From contig OX463839.1 in the NCBI GenBank assembly GCA_949825065.1, positions 26,893,734-26,957,733 on the forward strand: a stretch of DNA of 64,000 nucleotides, in the 5' to 3' direction. The stretch's first letter is position 1. Each line of letters begins with the position of its first letter. Under the pieces are notes generated by a model. It had not been told where the DNA came from. It searched no databases and was given only the letters and a program-made list of their open reading frames with translations. This DNA is from Odontocerum albicorne (taxonomy: Eukaryota > Arthropoda > Insecta > Trichoptera > Odontoceridae). This document shows positions 22,991-34,065 of the stretch, piece by piece. The position numbers and the translations under genes were made by a program.

Positions 22991-24310
22991 TTTTTAATGT
23001 TAAAAAAAACTGTGTACCTAAACAAATGTCATGATAAATAATATTTCTAAGAAATCTGTGTAATAATGGAGTATACCCGTTTACATCTCTCAATATTTTT
23101 TTATTTTCTTGTAAAAGGTAATCTTGTCTTGTTTAAACAGAATCCATGATAGTATCATAATACGAGAAATAAGCAGACGTCTTATATATATAATACAAAT
23201 ATTAATTTTCTGCTGAACAAGTATCCAAGAGTCATATATTGAAGGTTGAGGATGGCATTAGTTTTATTTAAAATATATTACTTATTTAATAGCTAAATAA
23301 AACGTGACAAGGCTAATGAATCAAATAAAAAATGTATTTGTATTCACGTTGTGAACCCATCCACATACCATAGTCTCAGGTACTCGTACTAGGAATAAGA
23401 ATTCCTCTAATGTACGAGTATATTCCGAGTGTGTAGTCTCAAGCAGAATAAAATGGACTTTTCTAAATGGGTCACGTGTTTGCCACTTGGCATTGTTGGA
23501 ATGGACTATACACGTATTATTACTATGGAGCATAGTCCAAAATGCTAATATTACATTTTTAACGTAACTATGAATAAACAATTTTAAAGGAGGGAATGTG
23601 TTAATGAAATCAGCTCCCAACTACTAATATTTTCTAAAATCATATTTTTTTCTACTTACTGTAGAAAAATCTATATGTATCGTGAATAAACATCCCATTT
23701 TTTATTTCCTATCCATGTATAAGAACTGATTTTTTTGCATAATTTTAGAGCGGAAATATCATAGAAATAGTCTGCATACCAGTTCGATTTGAAACTATTG
23801 ATTCCGCCAAGATTTGTGAAAGAGAAAGTAATTTAACCTGCCGCGTGGCTTGTAATAGGCCTCAAGAAATTTTGTTCCACTTTTGCCTGACAGATGTTTA
23901 ATGGATGCGTTTCTCGGACATTGCAATGAATTTATAAAATATTGCAAATTAGTTTTCTACCATTAATAGAGAAAACATCAGAGACGTAAGAATTTCCAAG
24001 TTTTTATCTTGTCCGCACCCAAATAAAAATGGAAATTTTCTCCTGTCATGAAACGTTTAGTTATTTAATTGTGGAGTATCATAGAATATCTTCAATTATT
24101 GCTATGAAATGAATTAATTACCAATTGATTAGAAAGATTAAATCAGAGTTTTTGTTCATTTTCAAATTTTAAGAAGTGATAATTGCTGTTTAAAAAATAA
24201 TGGCACGAAAACGGGAGAAATTAATGTTTCGATAACACGTAGGTGTATGAATTAGTACATGAAAACTTTTCACTATAACGCATAAGCGACACGCATTGAT
24301 ACTCATAATA
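22991..24310. other. No recognised gene; two scars
   Basis: TACTCGTA at 23381 and TACGAGTA at 23413 are 32 bp apart. A 99-codon minus-strand frame (23321-23620) spans both but is not recognised. Confidence 0.35.
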
Positions 24311-24600
24311 TTAAAAAAAAAAAAAAAAAGACATCGTCCGTGGCCTAGCTGCTAAAACGTTTGATTTCCACTGCTGAGAGGGCTCCCCTACGACTACCAC
24401 TCTGCGGTTCTCATACTTATAAGCCTGGTGTATGAAGTAAAGACCCGATAAGTTTTGTCATACAAGGGTATTGGCTAACTCCATTTTCTGCCTGCCCTAT
24501 AGCTTTGGAGAACACCTAGTGATTTTGTCTCAGCATAGGGTGCTTCGATGTTGACCCTATGGGCACACGTGGTATAGCATTAAAAGGCTGAAAATAAAGA
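24311..24600 (+). mobile_element. tRNA-derived SINE (third body), plus orientation, with preceding poly-A
   Basis: An A run at 24312-24329, then CATCGTCCGTGGCCTAGCTGC (A box TGGCCTAGCTGC). The B-box place is degenerate. The following body (ATAAGCCTGGTGTATGAAG, GGGTATTGGCTAAC, ending CTGAAAATAAAG near 24600) does not match SINE-A or SINE-B. Confidence 0.5.
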
Positions 24601-24884
24601 ATGATTAGTACATGTGAGAACTGTATCGGTAGTTGAAAGTATTGCTATAAATAACTAAATAGTGGATGAAATAGCGTAAAGATTTGAAGTATTTACGAAT
24701 ATGTCGGGTTGAGGTTTAGATTAACATATTGATCGTATTATGTATGATATTTTATTGTGATTGCTTTTAAATTAGTTGATACTGATGACTTCGGTTTTTT
24801 TCTTTGACATAAGAAAGGGGACAAAAACTTATTCATAAGAAAGGGGACGAAAACGATCTGAAAAATTATTAACCAATCATATAA

Positions 24885-25170
24885 AAAATATTTACAAAAA
24901 TAATAACAACGAGGATAGGAAAAGAACTAGACGATATGCAATTAAGATAACAAGCGGGTTTTAGAAGTGGGTAAAGTACGATGGACTACAAGTGATATAA
25001 ATAAGATAAGTAATTGCAAGATCCAATGAATATCGCAGAACCCTGAGTATGTTCTTAATCGACTTCAAAAAAATCTTTGACTCGGTAAAACAGTATACAT
25101 ATATTCGAAGCACTCGGAAAACAGGGAATAACATCAGCTTATATAAGAATATTCCAAAATATATTATTTA
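24885..25170 (+). mobile_element. LINE-E reverse transcriptase relic
   Basis: Reads as decayed RT fingers/palm: QAGFRSG (GFR motif), then LIDFKK-FDS (catalytic block A, I/L-D-F/Y-x-K-A-F-D-S), then IFEALGKQGI and SAYIRI. Several stops and shifts. Order and words fit a CR1/RTE-like RT; this is 5' of the C-terminal fragment at 25420. Confidence 0.7.
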
Positions 25171-25419
25171 TAGTTAAGGCATTAACATTGTGGAAGTTTA
25201 AAGACATGGTAATCTATTTTATCCAATACAGTTTTTTCCACTTTATGTATCGGTAGGGTTATATCGGGTTATAACAAGTCTTATTTGTGCTCCCATGATG
25301 ATGAGGTAAAAACCTTGAAACCGGTAGGGTTATGCCGTTACATAAAGTGGAATAAACAGTGTTTGATAAAACAAATTACAATATTCCGAAATATCTGCAT
25401 ATCAAGAAGCAAAAGCAGT

Positions 25420-25610
25420 GATTCGTCTACTAGAAAAAACAAAACACGTAGCGAGAAGGAGGAATAATAGATAGACAAAAAAGAGCACAGATTGGATAAC
25501 GCGAGAAACAATAAGACCGAGGAGAAGACCCTAAAACAGATGGGAGAGGTCCTTCGTTAAATTTGCAGACGCTACCTGGCAAACAGAGTTGAGAGACCGT
25601 AAAAAATAAA
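25420..25610 (+). mobile_element. LINE-E C-terminus relic
   Basis: Reads RRNN(R)-TKKSTDWITRETIRPRRRP, then a stop where the family has K, then RWERSFVKFADATWQTELRDRK. This matches the W-x-x-R-RRxGRPxxRW-x-D...W-x-x-AxDR end of LINE ORF2. Probably the same element as 24885-25170 with the middle lost. Confidence 0.65.
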
Positions 25611-25684
25611 AAAATTTGAAAATCGCCTTTACTCTGGAGCAACTGAAGTTAAGACAGACTTATAAAAAAAATATATGCATATAT

Positions 25685-26030
25685 TATATTACCCGTCCTT
25701 CTTTCAAAATTTCATTAACTTGGTCCAACTATACTTTTATCGGTCACTTTCTAGCACGTCTTCTACTCATGCTAACATTGTACATTTGTTTAGCCAGTCT
25801 TTCATTCAACATGTCCTAACTACCTCCATGTGCTCTTTTCCACCCTACTTAACATTTCAGTTTTTAGCTCACGTTTATCCTGAATAATTATATTTTTCAT
25901 TCTATCATATGTCGAGATAATACATATTCTCAGTGCATGCATTTACTCTGCTTTCTTTCATGTTCCATCTCCATGTTTTGCTCCCAATCAGCAATGTTAA
26001 TCTAAAGAGCCGTTGGAAATCATTGGCTTG
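25685..26030 (-). mobile_element. LINE-B fragment, minus orientation
   Basis: Read on the minus strand from 26030: LLIGSKTWRWNMKESRVNAC, then VLESDR and KYSWTKLMKF-KKDG. These correspond to LIYGSETW, ESRINAVEM and W-x-DQVNEILKEG of the LINE-B family, with many stops. Confidence 0.6.
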
Positions 26031-26461
26031 GCAGGTCTGGATATTGCTTGGCATGAATAAAGTATTATTGTTTTTATTTACAATTGATTAGTTATACTTA
26101 TATTTTAGAGTTTCACAGGTTTGTCCTCAATATGCATAATATGTAATTCTTAAAGCACATCCTCCAATACATAAAAACTCGTGCAAATCATGCAAGGCTA
26201 CTATATATTTTTCATAAATTATAACATAATTTTAAACGGGTGACGAGGAACTAATTTTTTTCATTTTTTACTTCATGGATTGAATTCTTAAGACCTCGAC
26301 CAAAATACAAAAAGTTATGTTACTTCATCCGATTTCGTAGATTTTTTTTTCTAATTTGACGAGAACGATAAAAAAGCGAGAGTGCTTATCTTCTCGGATG
26401 TAAAAGTCAAGACCATCCACTTCACGCAGTTTATCTCGATAGTTTGAGACATTCGTCATAT

Positions 26462-26501
<40 letters not shown>

Positions 26502-26503
26502 TC
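26462..26503. repeat. (TC)n microsatellite
   Basis: About 19 TC units ending in TTTCTCTTTC. Confidence 0.97.
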
Positions 26504-26844
26504 ATTATTGAAGCGCCATGTAATGACTCGATGCCATAATCATTTATGAAATCGGTTCATGGAAAACTACTCCACTACTAACCACCACCATGAGTGTCTC
26601 CAGATTATCAGGTTGTCTTGTCAATATATCCGAACTGCATTATGCGGCTTACATATATGTGAAAGATAAAGAAACGCAGTATTTCTTCAATTCGCAACAA
26701 GTCACCAAAATGGAAATACATTCGTATAACATATATGTAACATATTTGTTCATGGGCCTCCGTCAAATACACAGCATTTGTGACAGCGCCATATTGCAAA
26801 TGTTGATCTCCGCCTCTTCGATTTCCACAAGGTACTGAGAAGAC

Positions 26845-26971
26845 ATATGACTTATGTAACCTTGTTGGTAAAATGCCTATTTCCTAATCCGGTGGTTGCG
26901 AGTTTGGTTCCAATTGCTACCCAATTTCTAAAAAGAGTTTCAGTCTAATTTTCTTTAAAGCTTCGTTAACA
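26845..26971 (+). mobile_element. SINE-A, 5' part, interrupted by mariner-1
   Basis: Head at 26853-26925: A-box region CCTTGTTGGTAAAATGCC, B-box region GAGTTTGGTTCCAATTGC. Body CAGTCTAATTTTCTTTAAAG to GTTAACA. The expected continuation TTTCTGGTTGATTAGAAGAG is found 2.7 kb away at 29709, directly after mariner-1. This shows the transposon inserted into this SINE. Confidence 0.75.
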
Positions 26972-26973
26972 TA

Positions 26974-29706
26974 CACGGTCTGTCCAATGCGAAAGGTAAC
27001 TGATTTTATTTTCGCGTAACCATCAGCGCCACTTGTGTATGAATAAATGAGTTTTAAGTAAAAGTGCCACAGAAACTTTTGAAATGATTCAAACTGTTTA
27101 TGGTAGTAAAGCAATGAGTCGTAAGAACGTTTTTAAGTGGTAGAGAGAGCATTGAAGATGATCCACGGCCTGGATCATCATTGACAGTTCGAATTGAAGA
27201 AAATGTTGGTGGTAAAAAATGGCTGAATTTTTTTAAAATTATCGTTTTGCGTCTACTAGGCTCATCGAAGAGCTTACTTGAATGCCTAAATCCATTATCT
27301 ATCTCATTGCAACGAAAAATTTGCGCAAACAAAAGGTCATACACCGACTGGCGATCAAAAAGTTTGCAGAATGGAGCATTGCAGAGACATGAAAAGAGTG
27401 GCTGATATGGATCCAAACTTCGTGTCAAGCATTGTTGTCGTCCTCGTAGTCGAGGATCCCCTCGCCACTCCAACGTCAATCTTGAACTGATCTTCCACGT
27501 CGATTATGTGATCTTCTGTGAGAAAACAGCCCGATCCTAGACGCGCACTTCCTCCCGTAGATGTCATAGACATGTGGACCCTGCCGAACCGCCCGACCAT
27601 GCTGACGCATGTTCGCAGCGCGCTGACTGTTTCTCACACGTCTAGTTGCTGAGATGCCATCAGCCCGAGAACATACGGCTCTCCCCCCTCACGGTCCCGA
27701 GCCACCTGCTCCCAATCTTCAGGCGCCCCGCACAAAGTAAGTAAGCGATTCTTGCAGACTGTCCTTATAGCGCTTCATCTGCCCACCAACTCTTCGCTTG
27801 CCCACCACTTCCCACAAAACGCGTTTTGGGAGTCTATGATCGCCCATGCGTATCGTATGCCCAGTCCACCGGCATTTCGCATTTACAACCATATCTTCTA
27901 TAGGTTTACAGTTGGAGCATTGCAGGACCGAAACATTTGTGACATGGTAACTGCAGTGGATCCGAAGAATTCGGCGAAGGAAACGCTGATGGAACGTTTC
28001 AAGGCTTTGAGTGTGCCTTCTATAGGGAACCCAAGTCTCAAAAGTGTGGGGAGGACAACAGCCTTGTAGACTGATATATGTGTAGACTGGGAGATGTCTC
28101 TGCTGTAGAATACTCTGTCATTCATTTTAGCAACAGCCGCTGACGCACTCCTGGTGCGACTCTTTAGTTCATCATCAAGAGAAAAGTTCAAAGCCAGGAT
28201 GCTGCTCAGATATGTGAAGTTAGGTACATTCTCCAGCTGCACACCATTCACTTGAATGTCGGGTGATTGAAGCACCTCATTCCTTGTAGAATAAGCCAGC
28301 ACCTGAGTTTTCTTCACATTTATTTCCAGGCCAAGCATCTGATGCACCTCTGTATAAACATTGATGATCTCTCGAAGGCATTCCTCTGAATGCGCAATCA
28401 TCCGCATATTGCAGCTCCGTGATATATATGTGAGCAGCTCTTGTTTAGGCATGTAATCTACGCAGATTATGTAGTCCCTCATCAGTCCTGTATCTTACCT
28501 CAATACCTCTGACACAAAGTCGTCTAACTTTGTCAACGACAAACATAAAAGCTGGTATCAAATGCGTCCGTCTCCACTCCACCAAGCGAGACATAACACT
28601 GGTTGCAGTTATGTAGCCGGGTCAAAAGCGGTGGGACACCAAGTTTCCCAAGGATCCTCCATAGCAAATCTCTATTAATTGAGTCAAAAGCCTTGGCCAA
28701 ATCGACAAAAGCGGCAAACAGACTCCAGCCCTGCTCTCCTGCAGTGGCCTAGCGGTGAACATCAAGTCTACTGTACTACGGGATGTACGAAACCCAGCAT
28801 TTGACTCTGTAGGAATCCTATCCATGACCCTGGTAAGCCTGTCCACGACAATTCTGCTGAATATTTTACCCACACCCGAAAGCAGTGCAATCCCTCTGTA
28901 GCTACCACAGCCCAACTTGTCTCCCTTTTGTTTGTATATATTTACAATCCGTGATTCACGGAAGACATCAGGGGTGGTTCTTGAGGTGAAGCATCAGGTC
29001 GTAAACAGCTACAGTCACAGGGGGGGATAAATTTACAGAGAGGGGAACGAAATTAGGAAAGGAATCCCTCCTCCTTTAACCGGGCTTGGGACTGGCTCCG
29101 TCATTCGATAAAGGGCATTCATTTAAGTACGGAGGCGGAGTTAAACGGTACTACCGAGGCGGAATCTTTCAAGCATTGTAATATGTGCTGATGAAACATG
29201 GTGCTTTCAGTATGAGCCACTTACAAAGCACCAAAGCTTGGAACGGAAGGGTCCACTATCTCCGAAACCGAAAAAAAGTGATTTCATTGGCCAGGATTCT
29301 TCGAGATCGACCCGAATACCGGGAACAAGGGGCATTGTCATTGTTGCACGACAATTCACCGGCGCGCAAAGGCAAGGTTGTACGCGATTTCTTGGCCAAA
29401 AAAAGTATCGATCACCCCCCATATTCGCCTGTTGGCTCCATGCGACTTCTATTTCCAACACTGAAATAGGCGATAAATGGAAAGCGTTTCGACACGATTT
29501 CAGCCATCCAGAAAGCTTCAACCGCGATTTTGAAGGCAATTCCGAAGAACGAATTTCAGGAGTGATTTGGAAAATTTTACAACCACTTCCAGTATTGTAT
29601 TGACTCACAAGAAGTGTATTTTGAATCAAAGGTGATTTAAACTAAAAATAAACAATGTCTTGTATTTCCTTTCCTGTCAGTCACCTTTCGCATTTGACAG
29701 ATACTG
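26974..29706 (+). mobile_element. mariner-1, interrupted by LINE-C
   Basis: Flanked by TA at 26972-26973 and 29707-29708. Inverted ends: left TCTGTCCAATGCGAAAGGTA, right (reversed) TCTGTCAAATGCGAAAGGTG. The left half (27055-27435) reads KSATETFEMIQTVYGSKAMSRKNVFKW and, after frame breaks, DMDPNFVSSIV. The right half (29169-29600) reads SSIVICADETWCFQYEPLTK, then LLHDNSPA and HPPYSP. These are the catalytic DETW and HDN blocks of a DD34D mariner transposase. Without the LINE it would be about 990 bp, shorter than the ~1.3 kb norm, so the middle is deleted. Dead copy. Confidence 0.88.
27436..29168 (-). mobile_element. LINE-C: 5'-truncated non-LTR retrotransposon inside mariner-1
   Basis: Flanked by the 11-bp duplication TCAAGCATTGT (27425-27435 and 29169-29179), so the limits are exact. 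On the minus strand from about 29000: YRGIALLSGVGKIFSRIV, GFRTSRSTVDLMFTARPLQE, a frameshift in block A, then AHSEECLREIINVYTEVHQM, LGLEINVKKTQVL, FTYLSSILA and VYKAVVLPTLL. At the 3' end the frame decays through a segment readable as EQVARDREGG. The 3' tip is a small hairpin TCCTCGACTACGAGGACGAC next to the duplication. The active-site YADD is missing through decay near 28450. No poly-A. Confidence 0.9.
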
Positions 29707-29708
29707 TA

Positions 29709-29734
29709 TTTCTGGTTGATTAGAAGAGATTACC
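29709..29734 (+). mobile_element. SINE-A, 3' remainder right of mariner-1
   Basis: TTTCTGGTTGATTAGAAGAG plus ATTACC continues the SINE-A body broken at 26971 and then runs into LINE-D. Confidence 0.7.
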
Positions 29735-30360
29735 ATTAACGGCAACCGGATCCCCCAGGTGAATAAATTCAGATACCTGGGTGCCACCATCATCTCCAAT
29801 GGTGATCTCCAGACAGAGCTGCCCATCCGCATCGAAGCTGCCAGCGGGGCGTTCAACAACATGGATAAGATTTGGAAGGCGACTGGATTCAACGTCACAA
29901 CAAAATTCCGCCTTTTTAACGCATGTGTCATCCCGATCCTCCTGTATGCCTGTGAATCTTGGCATCTCACCAAGGCTCAAGAGCGCAAGATACTTAGTTT
30001 TGAAAACAGGTATCTCTGGAGGATATTGGGAATCAGGTGGTATGACCACATAACAAACGACGCTGTACACTGGTGCATCCGGCAGGTGTCTGTCGTCTCT
30101 CTAATTCGGAAGAGGCGATGTTCCTGGCTGGGACATGTTTTGAGAATGCCCGATGATAGTTGGCCGAGGAGAGCGCTGTTTTTTCTGTCCATTGGGGTCC
30201 CGATGGCCTGGAAGACCCTCTCTCACGGTGTACCGTTCCTATGACAAGGAAGTCAGAGCGTTAGGAATGTCGTGAAGGGAGATTACCAACACCGCCCAAA
30301 ACCGCTCTGAATGGAGAAGACTGGTGGCCTCCCTATGCTCCCTCGTAGAGCTTTAAAAGA
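29730..30360 (+). mobile_element. LINE-D: ORF2 C-terminus with tail
   Basis: Reads ITINGNRIPQVNKFRYLGAT, then FNNMDKIWKATGFNV, LFNACVIPILLYACESW, RYLWRILGIRWYDHITND and SWLGHVLRMPDDSWPRRAL. After a frame shift near 30175 it ends NRSEWRRLVASLCSLVEL at a stop about 30354. Followed by an A-rich tail (AATAAAAATAAAATAAAT). RTE/CFDP2-like C-terminal order. Better preserved than the other LINE relics and clearly more GC-rich than its flanks, so probably younger. Confidence 0.88.
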
Positions 30361-30934
30361 AGGGTGAATAAAAATAAAATAAATAAACCAAATAGCAATA
30401 AATCCGCCAGATTGCATTGTGTACAATTAAAGTATATTACAATACAATAGTAATATTTTTAAATCTATATAAATAAAAATGTAAATGTTCATATATTAAA
30501 AATCTCTAATCTCCTAAAGTTCTTCACCGATTGCTTTGAAATTTTGACAGTTCCATTGTGATTTTGAATATTAAATGTTAAATAATAAACATTAAATATT
30601 AAATAATTAAATATTGAATAATAAAATTCAACTTTCAAATATGTTTATTGAAAAATAGCGCCATCTGCTTGGACGTAAAAGTATACTAAATTTTTAACTG
30701 CCATTTTGTATTGTGGCGTCGTAATAGATGTGCGCTTTTAATCCGGTGTTTTAAAACTGTTTTTTATTATTTTTCAGTACAATTAGCGATGAATTTAAAC
30801 TGTGTCGATTGATTTTCATTTGAATTCATGGTATGTATCTGTGTATGTTTTATACATTTAAATAATTAAAACTTTCACGTGTTCTTCTTTTTCAGTGCAA
30901 TCGATCTGCTTTAGTTCATCAAAAGTATAGTTCG

Positions 30935-31335
30935 TTTATTTCACAGCTGCAAATGTGCAACAAATAGCCCTGAATTCACCGGCTACAACGTTAACTGCTT
31001 TCTTCACGTTATGTCAAAATGACGCGTTTGCGAAAACACTGCTGTATTCGGACGTGCCTACGTATTACACGTGGAATGCGAGTAGAAAATCATTTGAACT
31101 ACGCAAACGAGGAGAGCGAATCGACGGACAACCTGGCATATTCAAAGAAACTACGATAGGCAGACTGTACACTGTGCATCCCAATCAAGATGAATGCTTC
31201 TTTCTTCGCATGCTGTTGGTAAATGTGCCCGGTCCAACGTCTTTCCAGCAATTGAGAATTGTCAACGGCGTTACACATGCCACTTTACGCAGTGCATGTC
31301 GAGCTCTGAATTTATTGGAGAACGACCGACACTGA
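30935..31335 (+). pseudogene. Helitron helicase fragment, linker to PIF1 domain
   Basis: Reads YFTAANVQQIALNSPATTLT then AFFTLCQNDAFAKTLLYSDV, PTYYTWNASRKSFELRKRGE, ETTIGRLYTVHPNQDECFFL, RMLLVNVPGPTSFQQLR and ends CRALNLLENDRH at a stop. This is the well-conserved segment between the Rep region and the PIF1 helicase of arthropod Helitron proteins. The Walker A helicase core is absent. Good preservation over about 130 codons suggests a recent copy. Confidence 0.9.
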
Positions 31336-31498
31336 GATGTATGCATTAATGACGCGTGCAACATCCAAATCAAATTCGTGCATTGTTTGCAATGTCTTTC
31401 CTTAACATTTAATTAATTCCAATAATCTCTCTCTTTTTATAACATTTAATTAGTTCCAATTATCTCAGTATTTCCTTAACAATACTCCTATTTGACAA

Positions 31499-31780
31499 AT
31501 GCGTGTCCAGCTGCAAAACGATCGATCAGCTGAGATATTCTCACACCAATTGCTGGAAATTGGGAACGGAAAGGTGGCGGTTGATATGACCTCAGGACGA
31601 ATTTTATTTCCTCATAACTTCTGCAATTTAGTGACGTCAAAAGAACAATTGGTTGAAAAAGTGTTTCCCTATATTCAAATCAATTATAAGAATCACGATT
31701 GGCTGAGTGAACGAGCTATTCTTGCCGCCAAGAACGAAGACGTCTACGAACTGAACAATATTATTCAGGTCCTTTTTTAA
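31499..31780 (+). pseudogene. Helitron helicase fragment, C-terminal-side helicase segment
   Basis: Starts MRVQLQNDRSAEIFSHQLLE, then IGNGKVAVDMTSGRILFPHN, FCNLVTSKEQLVEKVFPYIQ and DWLSERAILAAKNEDVYELN-NII. Corresponds to the segment of the PIF1-like helicase with the conserved ERAILAxKNxDVxxLN motif. Separated from the preceding block by about 160 bp of non-coding sequence, so helicase motifs between them were lost. Confidence 0.9.
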
Positions 31781-31829
31781 TGTTTCACAATTTTATATGT
31801 TTTTGTTATAACTTTCTTTCTTCTTTTTC

Positions 31830-32120
31830 AGTGCAATCGATCTGATTTAGTTCATCAAAATGCTGATGAAGCAGCAGAGCGACGTGCAACCAGACTTGAG
31901 GATGCACGGTTGCGATCACGGCGATCGCGTTCTGCAGCTTCAGATCTGCTTCGTTCTCAAGAGAATGAACGTGACAGACTGAGAGTGGATGAAAGACATC
32001 AAAAATATTGTATACCCACAAGCATTGTGAAATTAAACATATTAGAAACGTGTACTTTCTCTTTTCTTTCTTTTTCATTTAACCAGACTGAGCCACAGCA
32101 ACGCATGGACGAGTACAGCT
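31830..32120 (+). pseudogene. Arg-rich Helitron protein segment, out of order
   Basis: Reads CNRSDLVHQNADEAAERRAT, RLEDARLRSRRSRSAASDLL then ENERDRLRVDERHQ. Such Arg/Glu-rich coiled stretches lie N-terminal in insect Helitron proteins. Here it follows helicase sequence, so the order is scrambled. Frame closes at TAG 32119-32121 within the element end. Confidence 0.55.
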
Positions 32121-32122
32121 AG

Positions 32123-32864
32123 TAATAAATAAGAATAGTAAAAGGACAATTTATAATGAATCGTTTAGGGGACTGACACTTCAGAACCCACCATTATTGA
32201 CAGATTACAAATGTTACGAAAATAATAATGAATTAAATTGATCTTAAGGATAGGAAGGTGGTGACTTAGTATGCACATCTTTATTCTTCCACATTCTAAC
32301 CAGACAAATCGTTTCACTTATGGCAGCTCATTTTTGTAAATCGGACAAAATCTTTGACAACCATCTTCGCCACTTACAAAATGGTTCAGATAATATAATT
32401 GAGGATACTGCCAACATAAAAATGCTTTGTTGATTAATTATCGAAACAAAATATAAGTTCAAAATTCAAAACTTGGAAATTCACATTAACATCGGTTATA
32501 TACGTAAATGTCTTATTAAAATTTCGATTGCTACTACAGGAATTAATCTCACTCCATTATTGCATGTTATAAGACATTCATTATGCATAGTCAAATTCAT
32601 AATATAATAGCTTCTTATATTCTAGATATTAGAAACGCGTCTTACATGATATGGCATGTTTACAATATAATTATTGTGTATACTCTTAAGCTGAGCTAGA
32701 TCGGGTGAACAGACCAGGCTACCTCGTTCAGGCTTTTAGAGTAAATGCACCTGTAATGACAGGAATGTATTCTATCTCAGAAATTGTAAAATTTATATGG
32801 TAAATATAATTTAAAAATAAGTGAACTGACGGAATAACAGAAGGAGGAAGAAAAATCTGCATTT
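32123..32864. other. No recognised feature
   Basis: AT-rich, no scars, no similarity noticed. Confidence 0.4.
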
Positions 32865-33480
32865 TGCAATTTGCTGATGGCATCACTATTGTTTAATTCA
32901 GTGAAAAGGAACTTGTAGAATCATACCGCAATATACAATAGAATCGGAAAATGAAATGATTGATTTGCGCATAAATAGGGGGAAAACAAAATGCATATTC
33001 ATTGACCGTTCTAACACGGCAACAAGAGAGTTGCAGGATTTGGAATATGTCCTCTCTTGGAGCAGGAGTTTGTTTACCTGGGCTCCTTGGTTACTGACAT
33101 ATGTTAGGTTCCTACGATGGGAAGATAATATGCAGAATCCAAATGGCTAGGAGAGTGATGAGTCACTTGGAGGAGATTTAAAGGGATTGAGGAATCTCAA
33201 GGAAAAACCAGACTCGATTGGTCCAAACCTTCGTTGTCTCCATTTTTATATGTGGTGCGGAGACCGGGATACCAAAAACTGCCTGAAGAACTGATCGATA
33301 GACTATTGAAGAACTCGAGACTCAGAAGCGCCTCTTTGTGTTGTGTGCAAAAAGAATCTTACGATGCTTTGGATACTCGTACATAGTGCGTTGGAGGACG
33401 ACTGCCTTGTGGGTTCTATTCTGGCGGGAAATAGTGGATTACTTAACAAATTCTAACTGAAAATACCCCACCAAATCCAT
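32865..33480 (+). mobile_element. LINE-A/CFDP2-like relic
   Basis: Reads IDLRINRGKTKCIFIDRSNT (the I-N-x-x-KTK-x-x-x-DR block), then, after shifts, FVYLGSLVTD, RRVMSHLEE, TRLVQTFVVSIFICGAETG and KRLFVLCAKRILRCFGYSYI. The final motif would be FGHIxR in the family; here FGY-SY-IVR because of the 6-bp scar at 33374. Many frameshifts. Confidence 0.75.
33374..33381. repeat. Excision scar inside LINE frame
   Basis: TACTCGTA. Removing CTCGTA changes TTTGGA-TACTCGTA-CATAGTGCG to TTTGGATACATAGTGCG, i.e. FGYIVR, matching the family FGHIxR spacing. Confidence 0.8.
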
Positions 33481-33769
33481 GCTTTTAAAAGTACTTATAA
33501 GGGCCTGCTAAAAAAGAACATTTCCAAGGTATTTGAATGGATTAGAATCTACATTTCTATAGGTGTTCATTTGAATATTCACGTTGATCTGTCCTAATCA
33601 ATCAAACATACAAATCCAAGAATCTTTAAGTTTGAATACGTCAAGTGTGTGTGTTTTATGGTTATTTCTTATTCTTGCAGATTGTATAGAAACGCCAGTC
33701 ACGTTATAAGAAAGTTGTTAAAATTACAATCATTTCAGCTTAGACACTTTCAAATAATTCAAGTCCAGT

Positions 33770-33875
33770 CACACACACGGCGGGCTGCTAGCGGCAGGGC
33801 GGCCAGGCGGCTAAGCGACGCGCGGCACTGCGGTCATCAGCACTGGAACGCGTTTTGTGCGTCGCGTCGGCTATT
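33770..33875. other. Short GC/CpG-rich patch
   Basis: CGGCGGGCTGCTAGCGGCAG, GGCGGCTAAGCGACGCGCGG and TGTGCGTCGCGTCGGC stand out from AT-rich flanks. Function unknown: promoter, retroelement piece or tRNA-like debris are all possible. Confidence 0.35.
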
Positions 33876-34065
33876 ATTTATTGCCATACGAGGATAACTT
33901 GACTGTACTAATGAATTATTGTGGTCCATGTCACTCAATTCATTGTAACAGCTTTCCAGATATTTGGGTTTTCTAATTTTGCATTGTGGATCTATGTTAT
34001 TTAAGTCAAAACGATTTAAATAGATGGCAAATTGTATAGTATTAGACCTTCGTTTTATACAGTAT

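Larger units (their letters stand above)
30464..32122 (+). mobile_element. Helitron (rearranged, non-functional)
   Basis: Begins with TCTATATAAATAAAAATG at 30464 after A and ends ACAGCTAG at 32122 before T: the Helitron TC...CTAG structure inserted between A and T. It carries fragments of the Rep/helicase gene in three blocks (30935-31335, 31499-31780, 31830-32120). An exon-like segment TTCAGTGCAATCGATCTG occurs twice (about 30893 and 31829), each after a pyrimidine-rich acceptor-like tract, showing internal duplication. No complete helicase, so it depends on others. Confidence 0.88.

Noticed and set aside
27054..28069. Several long frames on the strand opposite LINE-C and mariner-1
   Set aside because: They are antisense shadows; the recognised RT and transposase motifs are on the other strand.
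29207..30192. Minus-strand frames of 116-140 codons over mariner-1 and LINE-D
   Set aside because: Antisense to clear transposase and LINE motifs.
32108..32116. GACGAGTAC at the Helitron end as a scar
   Set aside because: It belongs to the conserved Helitron terminal GTACAGCTAG sequence and has no left TA.
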